From Bacteroidales bacterium UBA1205 (GTDB lineage: Bacteria > Bacteroidota > Bacteroidia > Bacteroidales > WCHB1-69), in the NCBI GenBank assembly GCA_002309615.1, contig DBXT01000067.1, positions 9,624 through 73,623 on the forward strand: 64,000 nucleotides of DNA, given 5' to 3'. This document shows positions 34,956 to 43,906 of this stretch, piece by piece (position 1 is the first letter of the stretch; every line of letters starts with the position of its first letter). The translations under genes and the position numbers were made by a program. Under the pieces are notes generated by a model. That model was not told where the DNA came from and searched no databases. It saw only the letters and a list, made by a program, of their open reading frames with translations.

Positions 34956-36725
34956 TTATTTATACAAATCCTCAATTGTTGCTTGATACCGGTCGCTCAC
35001 CTTATGCCGCTTTACTTTAAGCGTGGGCGTGAGTATACCTGTAGCCATAGACCACTCATCGGCAATGAGGGCGAACTTTTTTATTTGTTCCGTTTCACCA
35101 AACAATTCATTATATTTATTTATTTCTCTGCCGAAACGTTTTACTATGGTTTCGTTTTTCACTATCTCTTCGGGGGAGGTATAGGGAAGCTCATGTCGGT
35201 GGCACCATCCTTTTAAAAATTCAAAATCGGGAGAAATCAAGGCCGCCACAAATTTTTGGTTTTCTCCCAACACCACCATGTGTTCTATAAACGGAGATTC
35301 ACAGCATTTGTCTTCTATTTTTTGCGGGTTGACATACTTTCCGAAAGATGTTTTGAACAAATTTTTCAAACGTCCCGTTATCACCACCTGGCCTTTTTCG
35401 GTAATTCTTCCCAAATCGCCGGTGTGATACCAGCCTTCACTGTCTATCACTTCATTGGTAAGGTCGGGTTCTTTGTAATAGCCCATCATCACATTATGCC
35501 CACGGCACAATATTTCATTGTTTTCAGCTATTCTCACCTCCACTCCCGGCAAAGGGAAACCTACTGTTCCCACTTCCCTGCCGTTTTTTTCTCTACAGCT
35601 CACCGCTATCACTGGCGAGGTCTCGGTAGAACCGTAACCTTCGAACACAGGCATGCCTATGGCTGAAAAAAATGCCGCCAAACGGGGTTGTATGCTTGCC
35701 GCTCCCGACACCACTATATCAAAATTGCCGCCTACGGCCTTGCGAATTTTGCTATATACCATTATATCGGCTATTTTATGCTTTACATTATACCACCAAG
35801 AACGATCGGAAGCTTGTATTTTATATTCCTGTGCCAGCTGTATGGCACTGCGAAATATCTTTCTGGGAAGCGGTTTCATGTTCTTGCTGTTGTTCCATAT
35901 TTTATCAAACATCTTTTCCAACACCCTCGGTACCGCCGACATCATAGTGGGATTCACCTCTTTGATGTTTTCCCCTATGGTTCCTAAATTTTGGGCATAA
36001 TATACCGACATGCCAAGATATTGGTACAAAAACACCAACATACGTTCATAAGCATGACACAAAGGCAAGAAACTCAATGCTCTTTTGGACCATTTGGCGG
36101 GAGTCTGCTGCAAATTTTCCAACTGCTTGATGATATTATCGTGAGACAACATCACCCCTTTGGGCGTTCCCGTTGTGCCGGAGGTGTACATGATGGTGGA
36201 ACAATCTTCCGGCCTTACGGCATTGCGTCTACGGTTCAATTCCTCCTCATCGGGATACTGTTTGCCCATTTCTATCAATTGCGCCAGATAAGGATATTCG
36301 CCCCTATCTATAAAAGTATATATATACTGTAAGTGGCTTATGTCCTCTTTTATCGGCTTAATTCTGTTCAACACTTCCAATCCTTCCAACACCACTAAAC
36401 GCATTCCCGAATGATTGATAATATGACGATAATCTTCGGTACTGCTGGTAGGATACATCGGAACCGATATTGCCCCTATTTGCATAATAGCCATATCCAA
36501 CATGTTCCATTCCGGACGGTTGGTGGCGATAATGCCTATTCTATCGCCTGCCTGTATGCCTAATTTGATAAAGGCATAACTGATATTATCCGCTATCTGC
36601 CTGTATTCCTGAGGACTGTATTTCACCCATGCCCCGTCTCGCTTTCCTGCCAATGCAATGGTTTGCTGCGGATACCTTTCCTCATATTGCAAAAGAATAT
36701 CAAATAATCTTGTTCTCTCTTTCAT
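34956..36725 (-). CDS. Long-chain fatty acid--CoA ligase (AMP-forming)
   Basis: A 589-residue ANL superfamily enzyme. The P-loop-like A3 motif is IMYTSGTTGTPKGV (about residue 180). VFEGYGSTETSP (A5, about 345), GWYHTGDLG (A7, about 425) and GRLKNLFKTSFGKYVNP (A8/A10 with the adenylation Lys) follow. This layout matches bacterial FAA1/FadD15-type long-chain acyl-CoA synthetases. It activates exogenous or recycled fatty acids to acyl-CoA. The gene appears monocistronic, with a terminator directly after it. Confidence 0.93.
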   Translation of the reverse strand: MKERTRLFDILLQYEERYPQQTIALAGKRDGAWVKYSPQEYRQIADNISYAFIKLGIQAGDRIGIIATNRPEWNMLDMAIMQIGAISVPMYPTSSTEDYRHIINHSGMRLVVLEGLEVLNRIKPIKEDISHLQYIYTFIDRGEYPYLAQLIEMGKQYPDEEELNRRRNAVRPEDCSTIMYTSGTTGTPKGVMLSHDNIIKQLENLQQTPAKWSKRALSFLPLCHAYERMLVFLYQYLGMSVYYAQNLGTIGENIKEVNPTMMSAVPRVLEKMFDKIWNNSKNMKPLPRKIFRSAIQLAQEYKIQASDRSWWYNVKHKIADIMVYSKIRKAVGGNFDIVVSGAASIQPRLAAFFSAIGMPVFEGYGSTETSPVIAVSCREKNGREVGTVGFPLPGVEVRIAENNEILCRGHNVMMGYYKEPDLTNEVIDSEGWYHTGDLGRITEKGQVVITGRLKNLFKTSFGKYVNPQKIEDKCCESPFIEHMVVLGENQKFVAALISPDFEFLKGWCHRHELPYTSPEEIVKNETIVKRFGREINKYNELFGETEQIKKFALIADEWSMATGILTPTLKVKRHKVSDRYQATIEDLYK

Positions 36726-36798
36726 TTTCTTCTCGATTTTTGTTTTTTTTGTACTATATATTTATTGGCTCATTTTTTCAAAATGTAAATTTGTGCCG

Positions 36799-36806
36799 CA
36801 AAGGTG
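36799..36806 (-). promoter_or_regulatory. Candidate -7 element for the acyl-CoA ligase gene
   Basis: Minus-strand CACCTTTG, one mismatch to TAnnTTTG, 73 bases upstream of the start at 36725. Confidence 0.4.
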
Positions 36807-36850
36807 CCATTTTTTTAAATTGCCTGTTTTTAAAAGGGATAAGGACTGCC

Positions 36851-36905
36851 AATATGGTGTAAAACGTTAAATTATGGGGTGAAATCGCGCATTATGGGGT
36901 GAAAT
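36851..36905 (+). promoter_or_regulatory. Triple direct-repeat operator, probable LytTR binding region
   Basis: Three 15-base repeats with an exact 20-base period: aatatggtgtaaaac (36851), attatggggtgaaat (36871), attatggggtgaaat (36891). The last two are identical. A 20-base period puts all copies on one face of the helix, as for LytTR proteins, which bind tandem direct repeats about two turns apart. The third copy covers the expected -33 region of the promoter at 36919. Autoregulation by the adjacent LytTR gene is inferred. Confidence 0.7.
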
Positions 36906-36918
36906 TAAAAAAATATGA

Positions 36919-36926
36919 TACCTTTG
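36919..36926 (+). promoter_or_regulatory. -7 promoter element of the LytTR gene
   Basis: TACCTTTG matches TAnnTTTG, 20 bases upstream of the ATG at 36947 and 13 bases after the last operator repeat. Confidence 0.7.
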
Positions 36927-36946
36927 CATTTTAAAGAGTAAGATAC

Positions 36947-37801
36947 ATGAGCAAAAAAATACCTGAATATTTAATAAGTAAGGCGGTAAATTGCAAACTT
37001 TTGATATTTGTAACGCTATTTTCCATAGTGTTTGTTAATGTATATACTCCTTTTGAATATTCCACATGGTTCAATACCAGCAGTTCCACCCTGAGAATAA
37101 TATATGCCGTTGCAGCCACCATAGCAGGAGTGTCCATACTTGCCGTCAGCAGAATAATTATGCACTATGTGTACAAAAAAAACACCCTGACAATATTACA
37201 ATATTGCATTTGGATAGTGGCGGAAATAGTGCTTATAGCTTCTGTATATTCTTTATTTTCATGCTTTTTGCTGGATGACAGCCGTGAATATTCGGACGTG
37301 TTTCAAAGATCCATTACTTTTATCGCTCTCATACTCTTTATTCCCTATACGGTTTCCTACCTTTATTTTGCCCTTAAAGACAAAGAAAATAAAATTGACG
37401 ATTTGCTTACGCAACAAAAAGAAGGAACCCCGCCTGCAGAAAAAGAATTTGACGGAATTATTCTTTTTAAAGATGAAAAAGATACGCTGAAGTTATCGGT
37501 AAAACAAGACTGCGTTTATTTTCTGGAAGCAGCTGACAACTATGTAAACATTTATTATTTAAACAAAAACAAGCTTAATAAATGTATGCTGCGCAATACG
37601 CTCAAAAACCTGGAAGAACAACTTAAAGACAAAGGCTTTATTCGGTGTCATCGCTCTTATATGGTTAATATCAACAAAATAAAGCTTATACAAAAAGAAA
37701 AAGAAGGACTGTTTATTAATTTAGACTTGGAAGAAGCGGATAATATTCCCATATCCAAAACATACGCTGAAGATATTTTGCAAATGTTTTCACAAACATA
37801 A
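36947..37801 (+). CDS. Membrane-anchored LytTR-family transcriptional regulator
   Basis: The 284 residues begin with four membrane helices (about 16-33, 48-66, 85-105, 118-138). A short charged linker follows, then a C-terminal LytTR DNA-binding domain (about 175-280). That domain shows YFLEAADNYVNIYYL, MLRNTLKNLEEQL, FIRCHRSYMVNINKI and IPISKTYAEDIL, the usual LytTR strand and loop signatures. There is no receiver domain, so the signal should enter through the membrane part. Three direct repeats lie just upstream. No partner gene is adjacent; tRNA-Lys and its terminator follow on the other strand. Confidence 0.87.
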   Translation: MSKKIPEYLISKAVNCKLLIFVTLFSIVFVNVYTPFEYSTWFNTSSSTLRIIYAVAATIAGVSILAVSRIIMHYVYKKNTLTILQYCIWIVAEIVLIASVYSLFSCFLLDDSREYSDVFQRSITFIALILFIPYTVSYLYFALKDKENKIDDLLTQQKEGTPPAEKEFDGIILFKDEKDTLKLSVKQDCVYFLEAADNYVNIYYLNKNKLNKCMLRNTLKNLEEQLKDKGFIRCHRSYMVNINKIKLIQKEKEGLFINLDLEEADNIPISKTYAEDILQMFSQT

Positions 37802-37879
37802 ATCAAATACATTCCGAACAATAAACAAAAAGCAAGGCCATATTTTCTACAAAGAGCCCTTTCTTTCCCCTCTTCGCAC

Positions 37880-37913
37880 AAAAAAACCGCCATTACATAA
37901 AGTAACGACGGTT
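37880..37913 (-). terminator. Intrinsic terminator after tRNA-Lys
   Basis: A 12-bp stem (37885-37896 with 37902-37913, two G-U pairs) followed by a T-run on the minus strand, 15 bases downstream of the tRNA. It may also end the convergent LytTR transcript. Confidence 0.8.
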
Positions 37914-37928
37914 CCACTAACCCTTAAG

Positions 37929-38001
37929 TGTTCCAGCTGGGATTCGAACCCAGGACCCCATCCTTAAAAGGGATGTGCTCTACCTGCTGAGCTACTGAAA
38001 C
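37929..38001 (-). tRNA. tRNA-Lys (anticodon TTT)
   Basis: A 73-base cloverleaf: acceptor GTTTCAG/CTGGAAC, D stem GCTC/GAGC, anticodon stem CATCC/GGATG with loop CTTTTAA (anticodon TTT), T stem CTGGG/CCCAG, discriminator A. All stems pair. CCA is not encoded. Confidence 0.96.
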
Positions 38002-38019
38002 GCCCTTTGTTTCGGAATG

Positions 38020-38027
38020 CAAAGGTA
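38020..38027 (-). promoter_or_regulatory. Candidate -7 element for tRNA-Lys
   Basis: Minus-strand TACCTTTG, 18 bases upstream of the tRNA 5' end. Confidence 0.65.
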
Positions 38028-38094
38028 ACATTTTTTTGTTTACAAAATTCTATTTTGCAAATATTTTTTACAACATATTTTAAACAAATGATTT

Positions 38095-39021
38095 TTAGCG
38101 ATTTCTGTATCGCGGATGATAATCGGATATAATATTTTGCAAATAACCGGTTGATATATGCGTATAAATTTCCGTGGTGGTGATAGAAGAATGTCCGAGC
38201 ATGGCTTGTATGGAAAACAAATCGGCCCCGCCTTCGTACAAATGCGTGGCAAAACTATGCCGCAAGGTGTGCGGGCTTATTTTTTTGGTAATACCGGCCA
38301 TTGCGGCAGCCTGCTGCACCATTTGAAAAACAAACACTCTTGTTAAATGCTTGCCCCTTCTGCTCAAGAAAACATATGCTTCCTCTCCCGCTTGCGGAAC
38401 TATACCGGAACGAATGTTATGGATATAATTTTCCAACTCACTCCTTGTCTGTTCCCCTACGGGCACCAATCGTTCTTTGTCGCCTTTGCCTATTACTTGG
38501 ATATAAGCTTCCTTAAAATACAGGTTCTCTAATTTTAAATTCACCAATTCACTCACCCGCAAGCCGCAAGAATATAATGTTTCCACTATGCAATGGTTTC
38601 TCACCTGTTCGGCTGATGTCATATCAAAGGTTCTTTCCATGCTGTCGATTTCCTCTATAGAAAGAACTTGCGGCAAATTGCGTTGCAAACGAGGAGTTTT
38701 TATCAATTTTAGGGGAGTGTCTTGTATTTGGTCGTCATAAAGCAAATTCCTGTAAAAAGTTTTTAAACCCGAAAGCCTGCGCGCCATAGAAACGGACTTT
38801 AAGTCCGATTCTTCCGACAAATAACGCAAATAAGATTGTATATGTTCTTTTGTTACTTGCTCAGGACTTATATCCCAACCTTGCTGCTCTAAATATTCTT
38901 TTAACGACCATACATCTCGTATGTACGCCTCTATGGTGTTTTCCGACATGGATTTGTCAATCAACAAAAACACCCTGAAATTCTTTATGGCTTCTTTCCA
39001 CTGGCTTTCTGCATGCTGCAT
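38095..39021 (-). CDS. xerD: Tyrosine recombinase XerD
   Basis: A 308-residue integrase with an N-terminal SAM-like core-binding domain (about 8-95) and a catalytic domain. The catalytic residues are seen in TLYSCGLRVSEL (Arg near 150), the beta-hairpin Lys (VIGKGDKERLVP near 176), HTLRHSFATHL (His-x-x-Arg near 250), LGHSSITTTEIYTH (His and nucleophile Tyr near 280). XerD with XerC resolves chromosome dimers at dif. The ATG abuts the stop of the upstream PD40-OmpA gene, so it is the last gene of the envelope operon. Confidence 0.92.
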   Translation of the reverse strand: MQHAESQWKEAIKNFRVFLLIDKSMSENTIEAYIRDVWSLKEYLEQQGWDISPEQVTKEHIQSYLRYLSEESDLKSVSMARRLSGLKTFYRNLLYDDQIQDTPLKLIKTPRLQRNLPQVLSIEEIDSMERTFDMTSAEQVRNHCIVETLYSCGLRVSELVNLKLENLYFKEAYIQVIGKGDKERLVPVGEQTRSELENYIHNIRSGIVPQAGEEAYVFLSRRGKHLTRVFVFQMVQQAAAMAGITKKISPHTLRHSFATHLYEGGADLFSIQAMLGHSSITTTEIYTHISTGYLQNIISDYHPRYRNR

Positions 39022-40950
39022 TTAACAAGCTATTATGGTGAATTCCGTTCTTCTGTTTTGAGCACGACCTTCTTCGGTATCGTTATCGGCTATAGGCTTG
39101 CTCATGCCATAACCCTTATAGGTTAAACGCGAGGCCTCTATACCCGCTTTTATCAAATAGTTATATACGGCTTGGGCTCTTTCTGAGGACAATTTTCGGT
39201 TATATTCTTCTGAGCCTACATTATCGGTATGACCGCCTATTTCCACTTTCATACGCGGGTTTTCTTTCATCAATGCCACCACCCTGTCCAATTCTGTTTG
39301 CGATTCTTCTTTTAACACCGATTTATCGGTGTCGAAAAACACATTTCTCAACACCACGCTTTCGCCTATATGAATACGCTTGAGTGCGATGTCTTTCTGA
39401 TAGGGCTCTACATTGGTGTGTACGTTTTCTATTTGGAAATTCTCGGAATAAAACAAATATTTTTCGTTAACGGCATTCAAAGCATATTGCTTATCGGTGG
39501 GTATGCACACCAAAAATTCACCGGTAACGGGGTCGGAGGTGGAACTGGTGACAATATTGCCCGTTTTTAAATCCACCAATTCAAATTTGGCTGCCAACGG
39601 ACTTTTATCTTGCGCATCAAATATTTTTCCTTTTAAATAGGTAACAGGACTGGGTCTTAAATGCCGAGGCAGCTCAAACCAATACAAATCCAAATTTCCG
39701 TACCCGCCTTCTTTATCAGAAGAAAAATAGGCTTTGTCGCCTGCCGCATTCACCACCAATGAAAATTCCTCGGCAAAAGTATTGATAGGATAACCCATAT
39801 TTATAGGTTCCATCCATGTGCCGTCGTCGTTGAGGGTGGTATAAAATATGTCTGCATCGCCCATGCCTTTATGCCCGTAAGATACAAAATACATGGTTTT
39901 CCCGTCCGGATGAAAGTAGGCCGATACCTCATCTTCCATAGTGTTGATAGGCTTGCCTATGTTTTCCGGTTCGGTAAAAACACCGTCTTCCACCATATAG
40001 GTTCGCCAAATATCTTTTTTCCCTACTCCGCCGGGGCGGGCGCTGATGAAATAGATAGTGCGACCATCGGCTCCGAAAGTGGGTTGCGACTCCCAATATT
40101 TGGTATTAACGGGTTTACCGCAATTTTTGGGTTTAGACCAATTATCGCCTACCCTTTTCGACCAATACAAATCGCAACTGCCAAACCCCTCATCTCGGTC
40201 ACATGCCGTGAATATCATATATTTTCCGTCAGGAGAAATACATTGTCCCCCTTCATTAAAATGGGTATTGATATTGGATAAGAATTCTCTGGGCTGCCAC
40301 ACGCCGTCTTGCTGTTTGCTAAAATAAAAATCTTCTTCCGACAAACATCTCGGACAACGGGTTTGCTTATCCCGAGGACGTTGCACCGTATATATAAGCA
40401 TAGACTCATCTGCCGTAATAGCAGGTAAATACTCTTCCCATTCGGAATTAATGTTGGGACCCATATTTTGCAAACTAATGGCTACAGGATGTAACATTTG
40501 CTCCATTCTCCATTTGCACAATTCGTTATCATTACGAACAGATGCCGGAATGGAGGCAGGATTGGGATGAAGGTGAAAATATTCTTCAAAATACATAACC
40601 GCCGTATCGGGCTTTCCGCATTTCATATACTGATAAGCGGCAAAATAATAATGCTTGTAATAATGCTTTGTATCGGCATTGATAGCCATGGTGTAATAAT
40701 AACACGACTTATCGCACATTCCCATAAACAAAGCATCTTCAGCAGCCAAGAGATAAGCCTCCACATATTGAGGGTCTTTCTTTATTGCCGTTTCGGCATA
40801 AGAGAGAGAAAGTTGCAAATCTTTGCTCTGCAATGCTTTTTGTGCTTTTTTAAAATATTTTACAGCTGCCGAATTAGTAGACCCGCTCCCTTGGGCTATG
40901 GCTGTAGCAACACACACAAACAATACAACGGTTGATAATATTTTTTTCAT
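39022..40950 (-). CDS. TPR-PD40-OmpA envelope protein (PorE-like), second copy
   Basis: A 642-residue paralogue of the protein at 23272-25419. It has a signal peptide (MKKILSTVVLFVCVATAIA, then QG), TPR-like helices (about 28-130), PD40 propeller repeats (YMIFTACDRDEGFGSCDLYW near 250, TIYFISARPGGVGKKDIW near 295, AYFSSDKEGGYGNLDLYW near 415), a beta domain (about 445-530) and a C-terminal OmpA domain (VFFDTDKSVL near 545; GGHTDNVGSEEYN; NRRTEFTI at the end). It should anchor to peptidoglycan. It lies one base after the T9SS protease gene. Confidence 0.86.
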   Translation of the reverse strand: MKKILSTVVLFVCVATAIAQGSGSTNSAAVKYFKKAQKALQSKDLQLSLSYAETAIKKDPQYVEAYLLAAEDALFMGMCDKSCYYYTMAINADTKHYYKHYYFAAYQYMKCGKPDTAVMYFEEYFHLHPNPASIPASVRNDNELCKWRMEQMLHPVAISLQNMGPNINSEWEEYLPAITADESMLIYTVQRPRDKQTRCPRCLSEEDFYFSKQQDGVWQPREFLSNINTHFNEGGQCISPDGKYMIFTACDRDEGFGSCDLYWSKRVGDNWSKPKNCGKPVNTKYWESQPTFGADGRTIYFISARPGGVGKKDIWRTYMVEDGVFTEPENIGKPINTMEDEVSAYFHPDGKTMYFVSYGHKGMGDADIFYTTLNDDGTWMEPINMGYPINTFAEEFSLVVNAAGDKAYFSSDKEGGYGNLDLYWFELPRHLRPSPVTYLKGKIFDAQDKSPLAAKFELVDLKTGNIVTSSTSDPVTGEFLVCIPTDKQYALNAVNEKYLFYSENFQIENVHTNVEPYQKDIALKRIHIGESVVLRNVFFDTDKSVLKEESQTELDRVVALMKENPRMKVEIGGHTDNVGSEEYNRKLSSERAQAVYNYLIKAGIEASRLTYKGYGMSKPIADNDTEEGRAQNRRTEFTIIAC

Positions 40951-40951
40951 T

Positions 40952-42550
40952 TTATCTTTGTATCAATACTTTAACAGTGCTATTAGTTAATTTACCTTTG
41001 AATTTTATTACATACATTCCTTGCTTTAAAGCACTTATGTCTATACTATTATACGAATTCAACTCTCCTTCGGTTACACATTGTCCTTTCACATCATATA
41101 TACTATACATACAATCCTCCTCATGGATACCTTCCACGCTTATTTTGTGTGAAGCAGGATTCGGATATGCCTTTATACATGACGAATAATATGATGAATG
41201 GACGCTAAGCGTATCGTAAGGATCGTATCCTTGCAATACCAAGGTGCCGGTAGAATCGGCATCAAGCCAGCAATTTAATCGTTTGGATTGAGACGGATTA
41301 TTATTATTGGTCCACGAATAGGCCAACCGTCCGTATAAATCTTCCCCATCGGGATTATCGCACATGGCATATCCTCCTTCCAACTGACCTACCACCAGTT
41401 TATCTTGGTTGAACAATGCCGACCCCGAAGACCCGCCTTCTGTGGTGCCTTGAGCCCAAATTAATTGTATGTGCGTATTGTCGGGAAAAGAAGGAATATC
41501 GGTTTCATATTTGGCATAAATAAAATCATTATCGGCAACGGATATCTTTTTCACGTCCCCGCTGGGATGATGTATACCTACTGCCGAAGTCGGCAATTCC
41601 TTGCGGGCATTCCAACCGGCATAATAAGGTTTCATCTCTTGTGTGGGAGTAGATGACAGAAGTAATAAACAAAAATCAGAATGGGCATGACGAGCCAAGC
41701 AGGTAGCTCCGTTGATGGAATAAACCGTGGCTTGCTGCTGACTGTTGCACGTGAGCGCCTCATAATTGAATACAAACACAAATTTTGACAAAGTACTTTC
41801 ATAGCCTTCCACACAATGATTGGCTGTTAACAAATACGGTGTGCCGTCTTGCCGCACATTGTTCATTAAAGTACCTGTACAATGAGCATAGTTATATCGC
41901 AAAATAAGCACTACAGCACGCTTCTGCACTTGCATGTTGGCCCCTTGCGGACAATTAATATTGATATTACAATCGTCAGAAGTGCCCCACGAGCCTGTTA
42001 TATTCTTATACGCATGAATGACGGAAGATAATACTATTCTGGCTGAGTCTCTATCACTTACAGACTCATGATATTCCATCACCACTTCGTCTGCGGGGAA
42101 CAATGCTGTGGCAAAATCACCGGCGGCATTATTGTTTTCTGCGGTAAAAGCTCCTGCAACATACTGCTTGTCGGCAGTATAAATATATAATTGCGAATGG
42201 GAGGGTATATAAAAAGTATCGAAAACAAAATTGAGAGAATAAGCTCCTTGCGAATGTATTTTCAAACGCCATAGTCTGCTGCCGTCAGGAAGGTCTTCCC
42301 ATACTCCGCTATTATCGGGAGTAAAGTGCACCGGTATGTTCACCCCGAATTTGTAAGCTTCGCTTTTATCTTCTTTTATTTCCTCTTCCAACAATAATGC
42401 ATGACTTTTTACCGGCAGATTCACCGTAGGAATATCGGTAAGCTGTAACTGGTATTGATTAAAACTATAAGGCATGCCACCGTGTCCTATTTGTGCCTGC
42501 AATGCCACAGACATCAATACACATCCTAATATAACTATCCACTTATTCAT
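40952..42550 (-). CDS. Secreted trypsin-like serine protease with T9SS sorting domain
   Basis: The 532 residues carry a signal peptide (MNKWIVILGCVLMSVALQA, then QI), an N-terminal domain of about 180 residues, and a chymotrypsin-fold protease. Its triad is visible as LLTANHCVEG (His near 237), HSDFCLLLL (Asp near 286) and TEGGSSGSALF (Ser near 365). This resembles lysyl-endopeptidase-like Bacteroidota proteases. The C-terminal 75 residues form a type A T9SS sorting domain (AYPNPASHKISV, YDVKGQCV, IDISALKQGMYVIKF, ending KVLIQR). It is expected to be exported through the outer membrane by T9SS. Substrate preference not inferred. Confidence 0.88.
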   Translation of the reverse strand: MNKWIVILGCVLMSVALQAQIGHGGMPYSFNQYQLQLTDIPTVNLPVKSHALLLEEEIKEDKSEAYKFGVNIPVHFTPDNSGVWEDLPDGSRLWRLKIHSQGAYSLNFVFDTFYIPSHSQLYIYTADKQYVAGAFTAENNNAAGDFATALFPADEVVMEYHESVSDRDSARIVLSSVIHAYKNITGSWGTSDDCNININCPQGANMQVQKRAVVLILRYNYAHCTGTLMNNVRQDGTPYLLTANHCVEGYESTLSKFVFVFNYEALTCNSQQQATVYSINGATCLARHAHSDFCLLLLSSTPTQEMKPYYAGWNARKELPTSAVGIHHPSGDVKKISVADNDFIYAKYETDIPSFPDNTHIQLIWAQGTTEGGSSGSALFNQDKLVVGQLEGGYAMCDNPDGEDLYGRLAYSWTNNNNPSQSKRLNCWLDADSTGTLVLQGYDPYDTLSVHSSYYSSCIKAYPNPASHKISVEGIHEEDCMYSIYDVKGQCVTEGELNSYNSIDISALKQGMYVIKFKGKLTNSTVKVLIQR

Positions 42551-42559
42551 TCTTTATTT

Positions 42560-43441
42560 TTAAAATAACAATTTTCGTTTATCCACTCCCCACATCAATT
42601 TATCGCTGATAATGGTATAGAAATCTTTATGTTGCAATCGTACCGTTTTCACTCCCTGCCCTCGTTTGGTGATATTTATTTGATTATCGGCAGATACTTT
42701 CATTATATCGGAATCTTTGCTGAGCATAAAATCGTTTGTACGACTAATCACTTTTATTTTTATTTCTTTATTTGCATCTATTACTATAGGGCGTGCGGTA
42801 AGAGTATGCGATGCTATCGGGGTAATAACAAAGGCTTCCATTTCGGGGTCTAAAATAGGTCCTCCACAACTGAGGGAATAAGCTGTAGATCCCGTAGGAG
42901 TGGCTATTATCAAGCCATCGCCCCAATAAGAATTCAAAAACACCCCGCCAACCCACACATCTATGGCTATCATACCCGACAAGTCGGTACGATGCACCAT
43001 AATATCGTTTAAAGCATAATTGCAACAAGAAAAATGAGGAGTATGCAATTGGGCTAACATACGATGTTCTATGGTGTATTTTCCTTGCTTTAAATCTTGT
43101 AACACTTGTTCTAACTCGTCGGTATCGGCATTGGATAAAAAGCCTAATCTTCCGGTATTGATGCCGATAACGGGAATATCGCAATCTTCGCTGAAAGCTA
43201 CCGATGACAAAAAAGAGCCGTCACCGCCTACGCTTACCAAAAAATCAATATCCGAACCGGCTTCTTTGCATTTGTTGACAATATTTACATGGTAAGGAAA
43301 GCTTTCGCTTGCTACCATTTCATGATAGAACTCTGAACAGATATAGACTTTTTCACAATGCTTTAAACATAATTCCACTATGCTTACCAACATTTGATAA
43401 GTAAACAATTTTGTGCGATGTCCGTGCAGTAATATATTCAT
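42560..43441 (-). CDS. nadK: NAD kinase
   Basis: About 293 residues with the diagnostic GGDGSFL motif (near 72), GRLGFL, the ALNDIMVHR segment and GDGLIIATPTGSTAYSLSCGGPI (near 165-185). The enzyme phosphorylates NAD+ to NADP+. The ATG at 43441 (MNILLHGHR) is preferred; the longer frame starts with a TTG at 43456 inside the upstream gene. It lies 9 bases upstream of the protease gene in the same operon, an unusual neighbour for a housekeeping kinase. Confidence 0.94.
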   Translation of the reverse strand: MNILLHGHRTKLFTYQMLVSIVELCLKHCEKVYICSEFYHEMVASESFPYHVNIVNKCKEAGSDIDFLVSVGGDGSFLSSVAFSEDCDIPVIGINTGRLGFLSNADTDELEQVLQDLKQGKYTIEHRMLAQLHTPHFSCCNYALNDIMVHRTDLSGMIAIDVWVGGVFLNSYWGDGLIIATPTGSTAYSLSCGGPILDPEMEAFVITPIASHTLTARPIVIDANKEIKIKVISRTNDFMLSKDSDIMKVSADNQINITKRGQGVKTVRLQHKDFYTIISDKLMWGVDKRKLLF

Positions 43442-43445
43442 TTTC

Positions 43446-43820
43446 TTACTCTTCAACCGATGTTAAAACTATATTCCGGATAATGTCTTCATTGGCTCCC
43501 GTGGTGCTTATGCTTTCGGAACTTCCTCGGTATAATACACTATCTTTAACCCATTCTGCTTTTAAAAGCCATTCGCCTTTGGTAACATATTCCATTAAAT
43601 AATTACCTGCCGTATCGCTTATCACACCCGATACTTTAACGGTGTCTTTAGCTGTAACGGAATATTTAGCCACCAATGCTCCTACTGCTGCATGTTCTTC
43701 TCCGTCTTGCTCGCTTATATATACAACTTTTCCTTGTATTTTGCTATCATACTTATCGCACGACACCGCCATACCCCATAATAATAACAAACTTACAGCA
43801 ATAACCGATATGCGTTTCAT
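43446..43820 (-). CDS. Small lipoprotein with carboxypeptidase-regulatory-like domain
   Basis: Start at 43820 (MKRISVIAVSLLLLWGMAVSCDKYD) gives a proper lipoprotein signal with Cys at residue 21; the frame from 43904 adds an unlikely leader. The mature part (about 100 residues) has the beta-sandwich pattern KIQGKVVYIS...GALVAKYSV...SGVISDTAGNYLMEYVTKGEWLLKAEW, typical of CarboxypepD_reg-like domains. Function unknown. It is the first gene of the minus-strand operon with nadK, the protease, PD40-OmpA and xerD, and has its own TACCTTTG promoter element. Confidence 0.7.
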   Translation of the reverse strand: MKRISVIAVSLLLLWGMAVSCDKYDSKIQGKVVYISEQDGEEHAAVGALVAKYSVTAKDTVKVSGVISDTAGNYLMEYVTKGEWLLKAEWVKDSVLYRGSSESISTTGANEDIIRNIVLTSVEE

Positions 43821-43831
43821 TCTTTTTTCTG

Positions 43832-43839
43832 CAAAGGTA
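43832..43839 (-). promoter_or_regulatory. Candidate -7 element for the lipoprotein-nadK-protease operon
   Basis: Minus-strand TACCTTTG, 11 bases upstream of the start at 43820; divergent from the birA promoter at 43886. Confidence 0.65.
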
Positions 43840-43885
43840 CACAAAGTTTTTTTAATAAAACAGCTAACACTACAAAAAAAGCATA

Positions 43886-43893
43886 TACCTTTG
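43886..43893 (+). promoter_or_regulatory. Candidate -7 element for birA
   Basis: TACCTTTG, 13 bases before the ATG at 43907, implying a very short or absent leader. Confidence 0.65.
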
Positions 43894-43906
43894 CAAAAAA
43901 ACATTG

